This document shows positions 63,200 to 64,000 of a stretch of DNA of 64,000 nucleotides, piece after piece (position 1 is the stretch's first letter; each line of letters starts with the position of its first letter). The notes beneath the pieces are model-generated. The model had not been told where the DNA came from and made no database searches. It saw only the letters and a program-made list of their open reading frames with translations. Both the position numbers and the translations under genes were made by a program. Where the stretch lies: positions 1 to 64,000 of the forward strand of contig MU832556.1 in NCBI GenBank assembly GCA_029204225.1. Direction: 5' to 3'. This DNA is from Diphasiastrum complanatum (taxonomy: Eukaryota; Streptophyta; Lycopodiopsida; Lycopodiales; Lycopodiaceae).

Positions 63200-64000
63200 T
63201 TAATCAACAACTTCCTTAACACTTAAAACTGTTCTGGGGTAAGTTGTTCCAACTTGAACAATCTTCTCTAGTTCTCCTGGTTCAGCAAGATTCATAGGCT
63301 GAGTCCTAGCTAGTCCATCATAAACTTCTTGTGTTTCTGACACTTGATCCTCAGGTTCAAGATGAGCTTTTGGTAACATAATAACAACTTCATCCAAGGT
63401 ATAGCATTTGAAATGATTGGGCATATCATGTTGGAATGCATCTTATCGTTCTTTTTCAAAAGGGTTAATGTTTGATCTACTCTAGCTTTCTTGGCAAGAA
63501 TTGTTTGAGGATGTGAGGACTTTCTAGAATATGAGGTATTCTTAGAAGGTAAAGACTTCCTAGAATGGGATGTCTTGAGAGAATTTTGACTTGAAGAGTC
63601 ATCCTTGATCTTCTCTTTACCTTAATCCAATAAAGGCGGTACATCTTTAGGTTCAACTGTCGAAACTGCATCTCGTGATGAACTTTTCCATTTCAGAACT
63701 CTATTATAATGTTTCTCAGCTTGCTTTTTAATCTTTGGTCCTGTATTCTTTTCTTCCTTCAGTATAACTACTTTAGGCGGTTTTATTGTTGGTTCATCAG
63801 GAATATCACAAACTCCAAACCTTGTAGGATCCATGTGATTTAAAATTTGCTCATTAGTAAGTTCTACATTTTCATCACATGATAAGGCATGACTGACATG
63901 AATGAAATCATCTTCAATAGGATCTGAAATTGAGTAAGCTGATATCCATGCTACATTCATCATATTGAATGAGAATGTGATCGGTGTATCCAAAGTTTGA
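63200..64000 (-). pseudogene. Decayed retroelement-like reading frames running off the window
   Basis: On the - strand an open frame (63,622-63,993 and beyond the window edge) reads MDTPITFSFNMMNVAWISAY, then NHMDPTRFGVCDIPDEPTIK and a Lys-rich stretch. A second (63,200-63,424) has LEPEDQVSETQEVYDGLART and NLAEPGELEKIVQVGTTYPR. The last part resembles the linker just before RT in plant Ty3/gypsy elements (acidic stretch, then PGE/KIVQVG-like, then a short helix), but no RT follows. This is a weak assignment. Confidence 0.3.

Overview
This window looks like a repeat-dominated stretch of a large land-plant nuclear genome. The evidence is nested Ty1/copia and Ty3/gypsy retrotransposons that all use a TGGTATCAGAGC (initiator-Met tRNA) primer site, a LINE family with many copies, long (TC)n microsatellites, and two exons that read as the N-domain of a plant-type NSF (vesicle-fusing ATPase). 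I cannot name the species. The NSF sequence is divergent from the angiosperm form I know, and the giant TE-filled intron would suit a fern or gymnosperm, but that is only a guess. There is no bacterial or organellar signature.

Layout. 1-20.2 kb is a head-to-tail array of LINE copies on the + strand (called A to E here). Each copy ends at or begins from a (TC)n tract. Copy C is split by a young Ty3/gypsy chromovirus (4,090-10,241; GGCTC target duplication; 418-bp LTRs with 3 differences). 20.2-22.5 kb is the only recognisable host gene: NSF on the - strand, with exon 1 at 22,061-22,268 and exon 2 at 20,443-20,536. The rest would lie beyond the LINE array, so the gene has either an intron of more than 20 kb or has been truncated. 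22.5-27.9 kb has no gene I recognise, only short repeats and a hairpin.

27.95-29.2 kb and 47.5-48.8 kb are two inverted copies of a roughly 1.2-kb repeat bounded by (TC)n/(GA)n. Each carries an imperfect 12-bp palindrome (TCCATCGnTGGA type) spaced at about 60 or 120 bp. Between them lie an intact copia element (Copia-1, + strand, 30,283-36,142, TSD TGTAT), a 310-bp foldback element, a very A+T-rich stretch, and an older decayed copia (Copia-4, - strand, 39,906-45,816) sitting inside a still older copia LTR.

48.9-60.8 kb is a decayed + strand copia (Copia-3). It is split in its protease by an intact - strand copia (Copia-2, 51,144-57,457, TSD CTGTT, LTRs identical by eye, 1,326-codon ORF). 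The integrase end of Copia-3 is replaced by an inverted copy of its own gag. 60.8-64 kb holds decayed - strand ORFs, probably from another retroelement.

The coding sequences do not form a pathway. The window is a layered insertion record: old copia LTR, then Copia-4; Copia-3, then Copia-2; LINE C, then gypsy. Copia-1 and Copia-2 are the best candidates for recently active elements. Most boundaries rest on direct reading of repeats and target duplications; small errors of one or two bases are possible.
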